The position numbers were made by a program, and so were the translations under genes. A stretch of 30,552 nt of DNA from CAZUGO01 sp964619935. Its GTDB lineage: Bacteria > Planctomycetota > Phycisphaerae > UBA1845 > CAIVHJ01. Below, piece by piece: positions 1 through 8,713 of the stretch (position 1 is its first letter; each line of letters starts with the position of its first letter). The notes beneath the pieces are model-generated. The model worked only from the letters and a program-made list of their open reading frames with translations. It made no database searches and was not told the origin of the DNA. The stretch is from NCBI GenBank assembly GCA_964619935.1, contig CAZUGO010000021.1, positions 1 through 30,552 of the forward strand, read 5' to 3'.

Positions 1-52
1 TTCAGGTGCCAGTGCCCGCAAGGGCGTGGAGGTTCGAGTCCTCTCATCCGCA
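1..52 (+). tRNA. tRNA-Leu(CAG), 3' part, cut by window start
   Basis: The window opens exactly at the anticodon loop TTCAGGT (1-7), which reads anticodon CAG. It is followed by the 3' anticodon stem GCCAG (8-12) and a long variable arm with stem GCCC/GGGC (14-17 and 22-25). The T arm GGAGG-TTCGAGT-CCTCT spans 28-44. The acceptor 3' strand CATCCGC is at 45-51, with discriminator A at 52. The long variable arm and CAG anticodon fit tRNA-Leu. CCA is not encoded. The 5' half lies outside the window. Confidence 0.93.
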
Positions 53-76
53 AATGCTTTCACTTCAGACGGTTAG

Positions 77-1069
77 CTACCAGGCCCGCAGGTCGCCAAC
101 CACTTCCTCGACCAGGTCTTTGGCCGTGATGATGCCGATAAAGTTGCCCCAGCGGTCCTGGACGACGGCAATCGAACGCCGCGCCTGCCGCAGTTGTTGG
201 AGCGCTTGGGGCACCGGGAGCCTGGGTTCCATGCTGAATGTCGGCAGCATCATGTCGGCGACGGTGCGGGCGGAGGCATCGGCCAAGAAGTCGTAGATGT
301 TGACCATGCCGACGACCCTGCGGCCTTCGGGCTGGACCACCGGGTAGCGGGTGAAGGCATGGCGGCTCATGATCTCGAGCACCTCGCGGCGACCGGCATC
401 CGGTGGCAGGGTCACCACCTTGGAACTCGGGATCATCACCGAACCCAGGTGGATGTTGGCGATCGACAACACCCCGTCGATCAGCCGTGATTGCTCGCGG
501 GTCAGGGCGCCTTCGGCAACCCCTTCCCGGAGCAGCGAGATCATTTCCTGGCGCGGATGGACCGGTGGGTTCCAGTCCACCCCGCGATGCCACCAGCGGA
601 GCATGCAGCGGGTCAGCCACATCAGCAGGGGCACCGCCCCGGTCCAGTGCATCAGGCGATGGAAAGCCGCCAGCGGCAAGCTGCAGGCCGACATCAGGCG
701 ATCGGCTTCCTCGCGGAACCAGTTCTTGGGCACGACCTCGCCGAACACGAAGATGACCGGCGTGAGAATCAAGGTGGTATACAGTTCGATGGTGTGATCC
801 GCGAGGGTCGGATCCCACCCGGACAGCAGCATGGCGGTGCTCACCGTCACGCCGTAATTGCTCAAATTGTTGCCGATCAAGGTGGTCGCCAGTAGACCCT
901 GACGATCCTCGAGCAGGCGCCGCAGGCGCCGGGCAACCCCGTCGCCGCGGCCGTGTCGCAGTTGCAAGCGCACCGGGTGTACCCGATAGGCGCCGGTCTC
1001 GACACCGGAAAAGAAGCCCGAGAGCAGCAGAAACACCAGCACGGCCAGCAGCAGCCCGGCGGACATCAT
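77..1069 (-). CDS. CNNM/CorC-family membrane protein, DUF21 plus CBS pair (short form)
   Basis: This 330-residue protein belongs to the CNNM/CorC/HlyC family, whose members are linked to magnesium or other cation transport. The N-terminal half (about 1-180) is the DUF21/CNNM membrane domain, with hydrophobic segments and the family signatures SGFFSGVETG near the start and TLIGNNLSNYG about 65 residues in. The second half is a pair of CBS domains (about 205-330), visible as RYPVVQPEGRRVVGMVNIYD and IAVVQDRWGNFIGIITAKDL. It lacks the C-terminal CorC_HlyC domain of its neighbour. The start ATG overlaps the neighbour's stop as ATGATG/TGA, so translation is probably coupled. ATG at 1066 is an alternative start. 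The transported ion is not shown by the sequence. Confidence 0.85.
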   Translation of the reverse strand: MMSAGLLLAVLVFLLLSGFFSGVETGAYRVHPVRLQLRHGRGDGVARRLRRLLEDRQGLLATTLIGNNLSNYGVTVSTAMLLSGWDPTLADHTIELYTTLILTPVIFVFGEVVPKNWFREEADRLMSACSLPLAAFHRLMHWTGAVPLLMWLTRCMLRWWHRGVDWNPPVHPRQEMISLLREGVAEGALTREQSRLIDGVLSIANIHLGSVMIPSSKVVTLPPDAGRREVLEIMSRHAFTRYPVVQPEGRRVVGMVNIYDFLADASARTVADMMLPTFSMEPRLPVPQALQQLRQARRSIAVVQDRWGNFIGIITAKDLVEEVVGDLRAW

Positions 1070-2298
1070 GCCGGATCTCCCGGCAGCTCGACGCGGACCC
1101 AGGCCACCCGGGCGCCGTCCACCTGCTCGACGACCAGTTGGGCCCGTCCGATCCGCAAGGTCTCGCCGGCCCGGGGCAGCCGGCCGCAATTGGCCACCAC
1201 CAGGCCGCCCAACGTGGTGATCCGCGGGTCCAGTTGGCTCAAACCGAAGGCCTGCTGCCAGGTCTGTACCCGCAGGGTGCCGGCCATCCGGAACAAGCGC
1301 CCCCCCAACGGCTGCACGGCGTCCTCGGTGGATCCGGGAGTCGGCAGCCCGCCCACCACTTGGTGGACGACATCCTTGATGGTCACCAGACCGGCCATGC
1401 CGCCGTACTCGTCCACCACGATTGCCAGGTGCGTGCCGCTCTGGCGGAAGTGGGTCAACAGGCGGTCGGCGGTCATCTGCTCGGGCACATAGTGCACCGG
1501 TCGCAGCAGGGCTTCGATGTCGCCGCCGGGATTGAGGTACCAGTCGCGCACGTGCAGCACGCCCAGCAGATGGTCGACGTCGCTGCGATACACCGGGATC
1601 ACACGATGCCGCTGGGCCACCAGTTCCGCGAGGCGGTCGCGGGAATCGTCGAGGTCGTAGACCACCGCGGCGACCCGTGGGACCATGATCGTGCGAATCT
1701 TGACCTGCGACAACGCCATGACTTCCTGCAGCATGTCGTTCTCGTCGGCGGCGATGATGGCCTGGTCCTTCCCGAGATCCACCAGCGTACCCAGCTCCTC
1801 GGCGGTCAAGATCCCCGGCCGGGGGTGCGTGCCACCGCTCAACAGCCGGCTCAACGGGACCACCAGCCCATGTTCCAGAACCAGCCGCACCGGCGTGGTC
1901 ACCCACAATAACATCCGGATCAGCGGGGCCAGCACCGGGGCCAGCGTCGGGGCGATGCTGATGGCGAGTGTCTTGGCCAGCACCTCGCTGACGACGATGA
2001 CGCAAATGACCGTGATCAAACCCCACAGCGACGCCAGCAACGGATGGGTCCGGCTCAACCGACCCGAGAGCACATAGCTGCTGGCGAAGATCAACACGTT
2101 CACCGTGGTGTTGACCATCAGGATGGTCAGCAGCACGCGGCGCGGGTCGCGCATCAGGGTGGCCGTCAACCGCTGCAAGGGATGAGTGCTGCGGCTGAAT
2201 TGGTACAACTGGTGCTTGGAAAGACCGAACAAAGCCGTCTCACTGCTCGACATCAACGCCGAGCATACCAACAGCAACACCAGAACGAGGTAGGCCAT
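1066..2298 (-). CDS. CNNM/CorC-family membrane protein (HlyC/CorC, full-length form)
   Basis: This 410-residue protein is a full CNNM/CorC-type protein. The membrane domain (about 1-190) starts with a hydrophobic stretch and the signature SSSETALFGLS. A CBS pair follows (about 205-330), with the motifs RVIPVYRSDVDHLLGVLHVR and LAIVVDEYGGMAGLVTIKDV. A CorC_HlyC C-terminal domain lies at about 345-405. The family is associated with cation, chiefly Mg2+, transport or efflux regulation at the inner membrane; it was once named hemolysin C without good reason. It lies 33 bp downstream of valS and overlaps the next gene by 4 bp. The paired long and short paralogs probably act as a hetero-oligomer or as specialised versions, which is inference. 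Confidence 0.88.
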   Translation of the reverse strand: MAYLVLVLLLVCSALMSSSETALFGLSKHQLYQFSRSTHPLQRLTATLMRDPRRVLLTILMVNTTVNVLIFASSYVLSGRLSRTHPLLASLWGLITVICVIVVSEVLAKTLAISIAPTLAPVLAPLIRMLLWVTTPVRLVLEHGLVVPLSRLLSGGTHPRPGILTAEELGTLVDLGKDQAIIAADENDMLQEVMALSQVKIRTIMVPRVAAVVYDLDDSRDRLAELVAQRHRVIPVYRSDVDHLLGVLHVRDWYLNPGGDIEALLRPVHYVPEQMTADRLLTHFRQSGTHLAIVVDEYGGMAGLVTIKDVVHQVVGGLPTPGSTEDAVQPLGGRLFRMAGTLRVQTWQQAFGLSQLDPRITTLGGLVVANCGRLPRAGETLRIGRAQLVVEQVDGARVAWVRVELPGDPA

Positions 2299-2331
2299 GG
2301 GCCCATATGTTGACCGGGGCGCGGGAGGGAA

Positions 2332-5300
2332 TCAAGCAGCCAGCAGCTTCAGGATTTCCTGGAGCGTGTGCAGCGTGGCCTGGGCGTCGGCCTGCAGGCG
2401 GCGGGTCTCCGCGACGGTGTCGGGCGGGGCCGAGCGGAGGTAGCCGGCGTTGTTCAGCTTGCCGCTGAGGCCATTGAGCTGCCGGGTCAGGCCGGCAATG
2501 TCCTTCTCCACCCGGGCCCGTTCCCGGGCGTCGTCGACGACATCGTGCACAAAGATCTGCAGCGCCGCCACGATGCGAATCGCCGAGCCGGGCGGTCGCG
2601 TCGCGGTCTCCGAGAGCGCCAATTGCTCGATGCCCGCCATGCGCTTCAAGATGTGGGCCTCGTGCCCCAGGCGGGCGGCCCGGGCCGCGTCGGTCTTGAT
2701 CGTGACCGTCAGCCCTTGCCGCGGCGGGACATTCGCGGCATTACGGATCTCGCGCAGGGTCCGGGCGACCGCTCGAAGGTCGTGAAAGGTCTCGCAGATC
2801 AGCGGATCGTCGACCGCGGGATGTCCGCCGGCCGGCGGGAAGGCGGCCACCGTCAACACCGCCGCGATGTCGCCGACTTCCAGCACGCCGGGCAGCCCGC
2901 GCTGCGGGGCCGCCTGGTTGAGCGATTGCCACAATTGCTCGGTCACAAAGGGCACGATGGGGTGCAGCAGCCGCAGCACCTGGTCGAGGCACACCGCGAG
3001 CACCTGGCGGGCGGCTGCCGGCGCGTGATCTTCGGCGATGCGGTACTTGACGATCTCCAGGTACCAGTCGCACAGGCTGGTCCAAAAGAACTCGCGCACC
3101 GCGGTGGTCGCCCGGCTGAACTGGTACTGCTCCAGGGCGCGATTCACGGCCCGGATCACCGCGGACAACTCGGCCAGGATCCAGCGATCCTCGGGCGGCA
3201 GGTCGGCCGGATTCAGCCGCTGCGGGGCGGCGCCGTCCAGGTTCATGAATGCGAAGCGGGCCGCGTTCCACAGCTTGTTGATGAAGTTGCGGGCAGCCTC
3301 GAACTTGTCGGAGACCATCAGGGCCAGCCCCTGGTCGCCGCGGGTGCGGTCGTCGGCCCAGCGGGTCGCGAATTCCCGGGCGCAATGCTGGCACGCCAGG
3401 ACCCGGCTGGGGTTGCCGTCCGCGCCGAACATGTTGGCCGGCGTCTGCGGCGTACCCTGCGCGCAGTGCGGGCAGCGATATTCCACCGGCATGCGGATGT
3501 CCTGCGTCTCGGTGGTCATGATGGCGATCCCGAAGCGCAAGGCATCGGCCCCGAAGGCTTCGATGATGTCCAGCGGGTCGACCCCGTTGCCCTTGGACTT
3601 GCTCATGGTCACGCCGCGTCCGTCGAGGATCTTGGGGTGCACGTAGACGTCGTGAAACGGCTTCTGGCCCAGGTTGTACAGCCCGGTGAGCACCATCCGG
3701 ACCACCCACAGGGTGATGATGTCGCGCGAGGTGATCAGCACGCTGGTGGGGTAGTAGTAGTCCAGCTCCGGCGTGCGCTCCGGCCAGCCCAGGGTGCTGT
3801 GCGGCCACAGCGCCGAGCTGAACCAGGTGTCCAGCACGTCGACCTCCCTGGCAAACCCCAGTTGCTCCAGGCGGGCCACGTCGGCGGGGTCGTCGTCCCG
3901 CAGGCAGACGTGCAGGGTGACGGCGTCACCGGGGTTGAGGGTCGGGTCGTCCCATGGGCCGCCGGCCGGCAGCACGCGAGTGTCGCCGTCGGCGGTCCGC
4001 ACCCGCTGGACGGCCGCTCGATCGTGATCCGCGAGAAAGTGCAGGGCGCCCGGATCAAAAGCCCCCCAGGTGCCGGCCAGCGACCACACCGGCAGGCGGT
4101 GGCCCCACCACAACTGCCGCGAGATGCACCAGTCGCGGCGCTCGCCCAGCCAGTCCAGGTAGGCGTGCTTGTAGCGGTCCGGGTGGAAGGTGACGTCCCC
4201 GTGGCGGACGGCGGCCAGGGTCGGCTCGGCCAGCTCCTGCATGCGCAGGAACCACTGGTCGGACAGGTAGGGTTCGATGGGGGTCCTGCTGCGATCGGAG
4301 TGCCCGACGTCGTGTTCGTGATCCTCGATCTTCTCAATCAGGCCGAGGGCCTCGAGGTCCCGGAGCACGGCTGTGCGCGCCTCGAAGCGCGGCAGCCCGG
4401 CGTAGCGGCCGCCCTCGGCGTTGATGGTCCCGTCGGGATTGAGCACATTGAGCAGCGGCAGACCGTGGCGCCGCCCGACTTCGTGATCATTGGCATCGTG
4501 GGCCGGCGTGATCTTGACGCAGCCGCTGCCCAGTTCCGGGTTGGCCCACTCGTCGGCGATGATCGGAATCGGTCGATTCATCAGCGGCAGAAGCACGGTG
4601 CGGCCGACCAGGTGGGTGTAGCGCGGGTCCGCAGGGTTTACGGCGACCGCGGTGTCGCCCAGCAGGGTTTCCGGACGGGTCGTGGCGATGACCACATGGC
4701 CGGGATCAATGCCAAGCGCCGCGGCATCCTTGATCGGGTAGCGGAAGTGGTAGAACTTCCCTTGGACGGTCTCATGGTAGACCTCGTCGTCGGCCACCGC
4801 GGTCTGCAGTTCGCAGTCCCAGTTGACCAGCCGCTTGCCGCGAAAGATGTGGCCGTCCCGGAACAACCGGAAGAAGGTGTACCGCACCGCCCGGCTGCAG
4901 CCTTCGTCCAGGGTGAAGCGCGTGCGCTCGAAATCACACGAGCAACCCATCAACTTCAGTTGGCGGATGATCCGGGCCTCGTAGTCGTCCTTCCAGGCCC
5001 AGATGCGCCGTACCAGGGCCTCGCGGCCGATGTCGTGGCGGGTTTGACCGTGCTCCTCGAACAGCCGGCGTTCGACCACGGCCTGGGTGGCGATTCCGGC
5101 GTGGTCGGTGCCCGGGATCCACAGCGTATTCCAGCCCTGCATCCGCCGCCGGCGGACCAGAATGTCCTGCAGGGTGTTGTTCAGGGCGTGCCCCAGGTGC
5201 AGGGCCCCGGTCACGTTGGGCGGCGGGATGACGATGCAAAAGCGGCGGTCCGGCCCGCGGTCGTCTGGGGTGGCGTGAAAGCAGTGCTGCTGCTCCCAGA

Positions 5301-5358
5301 GCGCGGCCACACCCGGCTCGACTTCCTTCGGATCGTACGTCTTGTGCAGTGTGCTCAT
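2332..5358 (-). CDS. valS: Valyl-tRNA synthetase with a Cys4 zinc-ribbon-like insertion
   Basis: This 1008-residue class I aminoacyl-tRNA synthetase charges tRNA-Val. The Rossmann catalytic core begins with PPPNVTGALHLGH; the HIGH motif is HLGH at 54-57. The CP1 editing domain carries TTRPETLLGDT near 226. The KMSKS motif appears as TMSKSKGNG at about 584-592. The anticodon-binding domain follows, and the C-terminus is the coiled-coil arm typical of bacterial ValS. At about 629-659, between the KMSKS region and the anticodon domain, are two CxxC pairs (C629, C632, C656, C659) that look like a zinc ribbon. E. coli ValS lacks this; I recall similar insertions in other planctomycetal ValS proteins. 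The start ATG has AAGGAA 5 nt upstream. It lies 40 bp after the hydrolase gene. Confidence 0.97.
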   Translation of the reverse strand: MSTLHKTYDPKEVEPGVAALWEQQHCFHATPDDRGPDRRFCIVIPPPNVTGALHLGHALNNTLQDILVRRRRMQGWNTLWIPGTDHAGIATQAVVERRLFEEHGQTRHDIGREALVRRIWAWKDDYEARIIRQLKLMGCSCDFERTRFTLDEGCSRAVRYTFFRLFRDGHIFRGKRLVNWDCELQTAVADDEVYHETVQGKFYHFRYPIKDAAALGIDPGHVVIATTRPETLLGDTAVAVNPADPRYTHLVGRTVLLPLMNRPIPIIADEWANPELGSGCVKITPAHDANDHEVGRRHGLPLLNVLNPDGTINAEGGRYAGLPRFEARTAVLRDLEALGLIEKIEDHEHDVGHSDRSRTPIEPYLSDQWFLRMQELAEPTLAAVRHGDVTFHPDRYKHAYLDWLGERRDWCISRQLWWGHRLPVWSLAGTWGAFDPGALHFLADHDRAAVQRVRTADGDTRVLPAGGPWDDPTLNPGDAVTLHVCLRDDDPADVARLEQLGFAREVDVLDTWFSSALWPHSTLGWPERTPELDYYYPTSVLITSRDIITLWVVRMVLTGLYNLGQKPFHDVYVHPKILDGRGVTMSKSKGNGVDPLDIIEAFGADALRFGIAIMTTETQDIRMPVEYRCPHCAQGTPQTPANMFGADGNPSRVLACQHCAREFATRWADDRTRGDQGLALMVSDKFEAARNFINKLWNAARFAFMNLDGAAPQRLNPADLPPEDRWILAELSAVIRAVNRALEQYQFSRATTAVREFFWTSLCDWYLEIVKYRIAEDHAPAAARQVLAVCLDQVLRLLHPIVPFVTEQLWQSLNQAAPQRGLPGVLEVGDIAAVLTVAAFPPAGGHPAVDDPLICETFHDLRAVARTLREIRNAANVPPRQGLTVTIKTDAARAARLGHEAHILKRMAGIEQLALSETATRPPGSAIRIVAALQIFVHDVVDDARERARVEKDIAGLTRQLNGLSGKLNNAGYLRSAPPDTVAETRRLQADAQATLHTLQEILKLLAA

Positions 5359-5398
5359 GGGTTCCTTCCCGCGGCGGTTCCGGCCCGAGGGCGATGGC

Positions 5399-6769
5399 TC
5401 AGCGATAGGCTCTGACGCGGCGCTGTTCCCAGATGTCGGTATTGGGCGCCACTTGTTTTACGGCGGCGTCGGTCATGTTGACGGTGACCACGATGCCAGC
5501 GTCGTCCTGCACCGCGGAGTAGCCCAGCACGGCTCCGGAGGGTGCTACCACCGCCCCGCATTCCGGGCCGACGGCCAGGATGAAGGTGCGGTTCTCGATC
5601 GCCCGGGTGCGCATCAGTTTGAGGTCGTCTTCGGCGTTGAACACGCAGATGATCTCGGCGCCGCCCAGGGCCAGCAGGCGGCTGCGGGCGAACGTCCGAA
5701 ACTCGCTGACGTCGATACAGGCCACCTTGCCGGCGGTCAGATCACGCATCGAACCGATGTGGTCGGGCAAGACCACGTCCATGTCGCTGTGCATGACCAC
5801 CCGCTCATCATCGAGGGCGGCGGCCATCAGCAAAGCAGCCCCTTGGACCTCCACCCCTTTGAACTCCATGACGCCGATCGAGGTTCCCGGCCAGACCGCC
5901 AGGGTCACGCCGGCGGCCTGCTTGGGCGCCGGCCGCAGCGGCCGCTCCCAGGACAACAGCACCGGCCAGTCGTCAGGCGGTTCACGGCTGGCCGATGGAG
6001 GCCGCAGGTGCACGGTGTCGACCAGCAGGGCTGCGGCATCGCCGGGTGCCTCGTGACGCACTCCACCGGCGGCGTCCACGATCAGGCTGCGGCCGCAATA
6101 GCCGACCTGGGGGCTTTCCATTCCGAACTTGTTGGCACACACAAACGGCAACTCGAATTCACGGGCCCGGCTGCTGATCAAAAACTCCGGCTGCGGGTTC
6201 TCGAAGCCGCCACGATCCGCGGCCACATTGATCCAGCAGGTCGGCATGGCGATCATCTGGGCGCCATCCATCACCAGGCGGGCAATGATCTCAGGGGCCC
6301 GGGTATCGGCACAAATGACCATGCCCAGCCGACCCCAACGGGTCTGGACCGCCGCGACCTGGTCCCCGGCTTTGAACCAGTCGTTGTCGCCGGCCCACAA
6401 GAAGCTCTTGCGGTAGGTGCCCAGATGCTGCCCCTGGTCGTCGATCAGGGCCGCGGCGTTGAACAGGTGGGTGCCCATGTCTTCCACGAAGCCGCAGACC
6501 AGGTGCAGTTGCTGCTTGCGGGCCCAGCGGGCCAGTTGAACGAGCAGCTCATCGGACGGCATGATGTCGGCCCGGCGGTATTGTTCGGGTGAGCCGATCA
6601 GGTACGCCGGGTAGGCGCACTCCGGGAGCACCAGCAGGTCGGCGCCGGCATCGGCGGCCTGGGAGATCGCCTGCTCGATCGCCCGCAGCGCGTCGTCCGC
6701 CTGGCTCAGGGGATAGGCCGGCAACTGGGCCGCCGCCGCGACAATGGTCTTCCGAGTGGGATGATTCAC
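5399..6769 (-). CDS. Carbon-nitrogen hydrolase with two nitrilase-like domains
   Basis: This is a predicted 456-residue nitrilase-superfamily enzyme; substrate unknown. The N-terminal domain (about 8-255) carries the full Glu-Lys-Cys triad: E50 in VLPECAYP, K121 in TYRKSFLW and C153 in VICADTRAPE. These spacings are normal for the superfamily. From about 288 to 440 there is a second nitrilase-like half. It keeps a cysteine in VACIDVSEFR (C351) and the following strand pattern, but I cannot see matching Glu and Lys. The typical length is 260-300 residues, so this looks like a tandem fusion with a degenerate second domain. I chose the GTG at 6769, since upstream sequence in this frame does not look like protein; TTG at 6772 is an alternative. 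It is the first gene of the run leading into valS. Confidence 0.8.
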   Translation of the reverse strand: MNHPTRKTIVAAAAQLPAYPLSQADDALRAIEQAISQAADAGADLLVLPECAYPAYLIGSPEQYRRADIMPSDELLVQLARWARKQQLHLVCGFVEDMGTHLFNAAALIDDQGQHLGTYRKSFLWAGDNDWFKAGDQVAAVQTRWGRLGMVICADTRAPEIIARLVMDGAQMIAMPTCWINVAADRGGFENPQPEFLISSRAREFELPFVCANKFGMESPQVGYCGRSLIVDAAGGVRHEAPGDAAALLVDTVHLRPPSASREPPDDWPVLLSWERPLRPAPKQAAGVTLAVWPGTSIGVMEFKGVEVQGAALLMAAALDDERVVMHSDMDVVLPDHIGSMRDLTAGKVACIDVSEFRTFARSRLLALGGAEIICVFNAEDDLKLMRTRAIENRTFILAVGPECGAVVAPSGAVLGYSAVQDDAGIVVTVNMTDAAVKQVAPNTDIWEQRRVRAYR

Positions 6770-6944
6770 CAATTGCTCACACGTCGTTGTCGATCCGGGT
6801 GGCGGCCTCGCCCGCCGCCGCCGGCGGCAACCGGCTGCCGCCGCCCGGCCGCGATCAGGTTGAGCCTCAATCGTAATTAGGCGGCGGATCTTTTGCAAAA
6901 ACCGGCGGCGGTCGCCGCGGCTGTGAGTCCCGCAGGGTTCGGTG

Positions 6945-6950
6945 TATGAT
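6945..6950 (+). promoter_or_regulatory. Candidate -10 element for the 6995 gene
   Basis: TATGAT at 6945-6950 matches the sigma-70 -10 box at 5 of 6 positions, with TG directly before it. It lies about 45 bp upstream of the start at 6995, which also has AGGAG at 6980-6984. The -35 region (TGTGAG, 17 bp upstream) is poor. Nearby between the divergent genes are two small inverted repeats, TTGAG-C-CTCAA (6860-6870) and TTTTGCAAAA (6891-6900), which could be protein-binding sites. Confidence 0.4.
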
Positions 6951-6994
6951 AGACCGCCCGATGTGGGCGGCGCGCAAGCAGGAGCAACCCGGCC

Positions 6995-7396
6995 GTGTGC
7001 TACATACTGTGCCTGACGGTCCCCCGGGGTCTGGGTGCCATCGACGATCACTTCGACGACAGCGTTCAACTGCGACCGTTGGCCGACGAGTCCCTGGCGA
7101 CCTCGGCGATGGGGGCCCTGGCCCACCGTGCCTACGCCGTGACCGTCGGCGGCTGTTCCTGCGATCTGCTGGTCGGCGGCCATCGCATGGCAAATCGCCC
7201 GGAGCTGGTCACCGCCGCCGTGGAGCACCTGCTGGCCGACGCCTCAGAAATTGCCTTGCTGAAGCACTGGTTCACCCGGCCGGTGCACGAGGTCGAGGTC
7301 CGCTGCGCCCGCGAGCGGCAGCTCAAGTTCGGCAGGTTTCGGACCCTGTACCCGAGACTGGAAGATGATGTGCGCTACGTGATCGCCCGTGGGTGA
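6995..7396 (+). CDS. Hypothetical protein, 133 aa
   Basis: This small soluble protein has no signal peptide or membrane segment. I do not recognise the family. It contains three cysteines in its first half (residues 2, 6 and one in GGCSCD, which adds a fourth) and a basic, Arg-rich C-terminal half. Start is GTG at 6995, with AGGAG ten bases upstream. Its stop overlaps a GTG at 7393 that is in frame with the J-domain gene, and the two are nearly contiguous, so they are probably co-transcribed. The coding call rests on the RBS, the tight packing with the next gene and coding-like composition. Confidence 0.6.
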   Translation: MCYILCLTVPRGLGAIDDHFDDSVQLRPLADESLATSAMGALAHRAYAVTVGGCSCDLLVGGHRMANRPELVTAAVEHLLADASEIALLKHWFTRPVHEVEVRCARERQLKFGRFRTLYPRLEDDVRYVIARG

Positions 7397-7407
7397 GCGA
7401 ACCATCG

Positions 7408-8352
7408 ATGGCCAAACGCGACTATTATGATGTGTTGGGTGTCGCCAAGACCGCCAGCGACGCCGAGATCAAGCGCGCCTATCGCGTGCAGGCCAAGCGC
7501 TATCATCCCGACCACAACCAGGGCGACGCGGCGGCCGAGCGGCGCTTCAAGGAGGTTCAGGAGGCCTACGACGTACTCAAGGACCCGCAGAAGCGCAAGA
7601 CGTACGATGAGGTCGGTGCCGCCGGGTTCGACCCCGGCACTCACGCGGGCGAGTGGCGCACGGCTCCCGGCGGTCAGCGGGTGTACACCTGGTCCAATCA
7701 GGAGGGTCCGGGGTTCGGCGGCGTTGAAGACCTGCTGCGCGGGTTCGGCGGCAGCGGCGGATTCGGCGACTTCCTGCGTGGCGGTCGGCAGCAAGCCCCG
7801 CCGGCGGATTTGGACCTTCGCAGCGAGGTCCGCATCGCCTTCGAGCAGGCCATCCACGGCACCACCGTGGAGTTGACCTTGAGCGGGGCCCCCGGCGGCC
7901 GGCAGCGGCTCAGCGTCAAGATTCCGGCCGGCGTCAGGGACGGTCAGACCATTCGGGTCGCCGGCAAGGGCTCGGCGACCGGCGACGGACGCCGCGGCGA
8001 CGTGCTGATCACCGTGCACATTGCCCCGCACCGCTATTTTCGGCGCGAGGGGTCCGACCTGCTGCTCGATGTGCCGTTGACCATCGCCGAGGCCACACTC
8101 GGTGCCAAGGTCGACGTGCCGACACTCGATGGGCATTCCACGGTGACCGTGCCGGCGGGCACGGCGAGCGGCAGCAAGCTGCGGCTCAAAGACAAAGGAC
8201 TGCTCAATCCCGCCGGCGGCGGGCGCGGCCATCAGTACCTGATCATCCAGATCGTTCCTCCGAAGACACTGACCGCCGAGCAACGGGCTGCGCTCGAGCA
8301 TTGGCGCGACCATCCGCAGGACAACCCGCGGGCCGGGTTGGACTGGGAGTGA
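7408..8352 (+). CDS. CbpA-type DnaJ-family co-chaperone (no zinc finger)
   Basis: This 314-residue J-domain protein stimulates an Hsp70 partner (DnaK). The J domain occupies residues 1-68, starting MAKRDYYDVLGV, with the HPD motif at 33-35. A Gly/Phe-rich linker (GFGGVEDLLRGFGG and following, about 100-130) leads to the DnaJ C-terminal substrate-binding region (about 140-305). The CxxCxGxG zinc-finger repeats of DnaJ itself are absent, so it is CbpA-like. I took ATG 7408 because it begins at the canonical J-domain start. GTG 7393 would add five residues. Confidence 0.93.
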   Translation: MAKRDYYDVLGVAKTASDAEIKRAYRVQAKRYHPDHNQGDAAAERRFKEVQEAYDVLKDPQKRKTYDEVGAAGFDPGTHAGEWRTAPGGQRVYTWSNQEGPGFGGVEDLLRGFGGSGGFGDFLRGGRQQAPPADLDLRSEVRIAFEQAIHGTTVELTLSGAPGGRQRLSVKIPAGVRDGQTIRVAGKGSATGDGRRGDVLITVHIAPHRYFRREGSDLLLDVPLTIAEATLGAKVDVPTLDGHSTVTVPAGTASGSKLRLKDKGLLNPAGGGRGHQYLIIQIVPPKTLTAEQRAALEHWRDHPQDNPRAGLDWE

Positions 8353-8404
8353 GCGGCGGGCGGGCGGAGCCCAGTGCACTGCTTCAGCAGGAAAGGCCGG
8401 GGTC

Positions 8405-8701
8405 GTGATGGCGATGCTGTTGCTCGTGGGTCGATGGCAGGATACCGCGCCGGGGCCCGCTCCTGATCCCCAGGTTCAGGCACTGGCCACGCTGTTGTTC
8501 TATATCCTCATTCTATTGCTGGTGTTCCTGTTCGGCAGCTACGCGCTCCTGCGGGCTTCGCGGCGGTATGCCCAGAGCCTGACCCACAAGAAACCGCCGC
8601 CGACGGACGCCGGCGATGTCTGGGCGATGCACAAAGTGCCCGGCGAGTTGCCGCCGGATGACCCGCGGCCGCCCGCGGCCGACGATGCCGGGCGCAATTG
8701 A
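8405..8701 (+). CDS. Small single-pass membrane protein
   Basis: This 98-residue protein has one strong transmembrane helix (about 28-50, rich in Leu, Ile, Val and Phe). It is followed by a basic segment, RASRRYAQ, and a Pro/Asp-rich hydrophilic tail, suggesting the C-terminus faces the cytoplasm. AGGAAAGG lies 7 nt before GTG 8405 and 10 nt before ATG 8408, so either could be the start. It sits between the J-domain gene and the SDR gene on the same strand, and its stop region overlaps the SDR ribosome-binding site. No family is recognised; function unknown. Confidence 0.6.
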   Translation: MMAMLLLVGRWQDTAPGPAPDPQVQALATLLFYILILLLVFLFGSYALLRASRRYAQSLTHKKPPPTDAGDVWAMHKVPGELPPDDPRPPAADDAGRN

Positions 8702-8713
8702 GGAACACCCCTG

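Noticed and set aside
1069..2026. A long upstream extension of the short CNNM gene
   Set aside because: The extension is an out-of-frame shadow of the upstream CNNM gene; the true start is at the ATGA overlap at 1069.
2368..5415. A plus-strand open frame of about 1015 codons
   Set aside because: It is the antisense shadow of valS, caused by high GC, and shows no protein family character.
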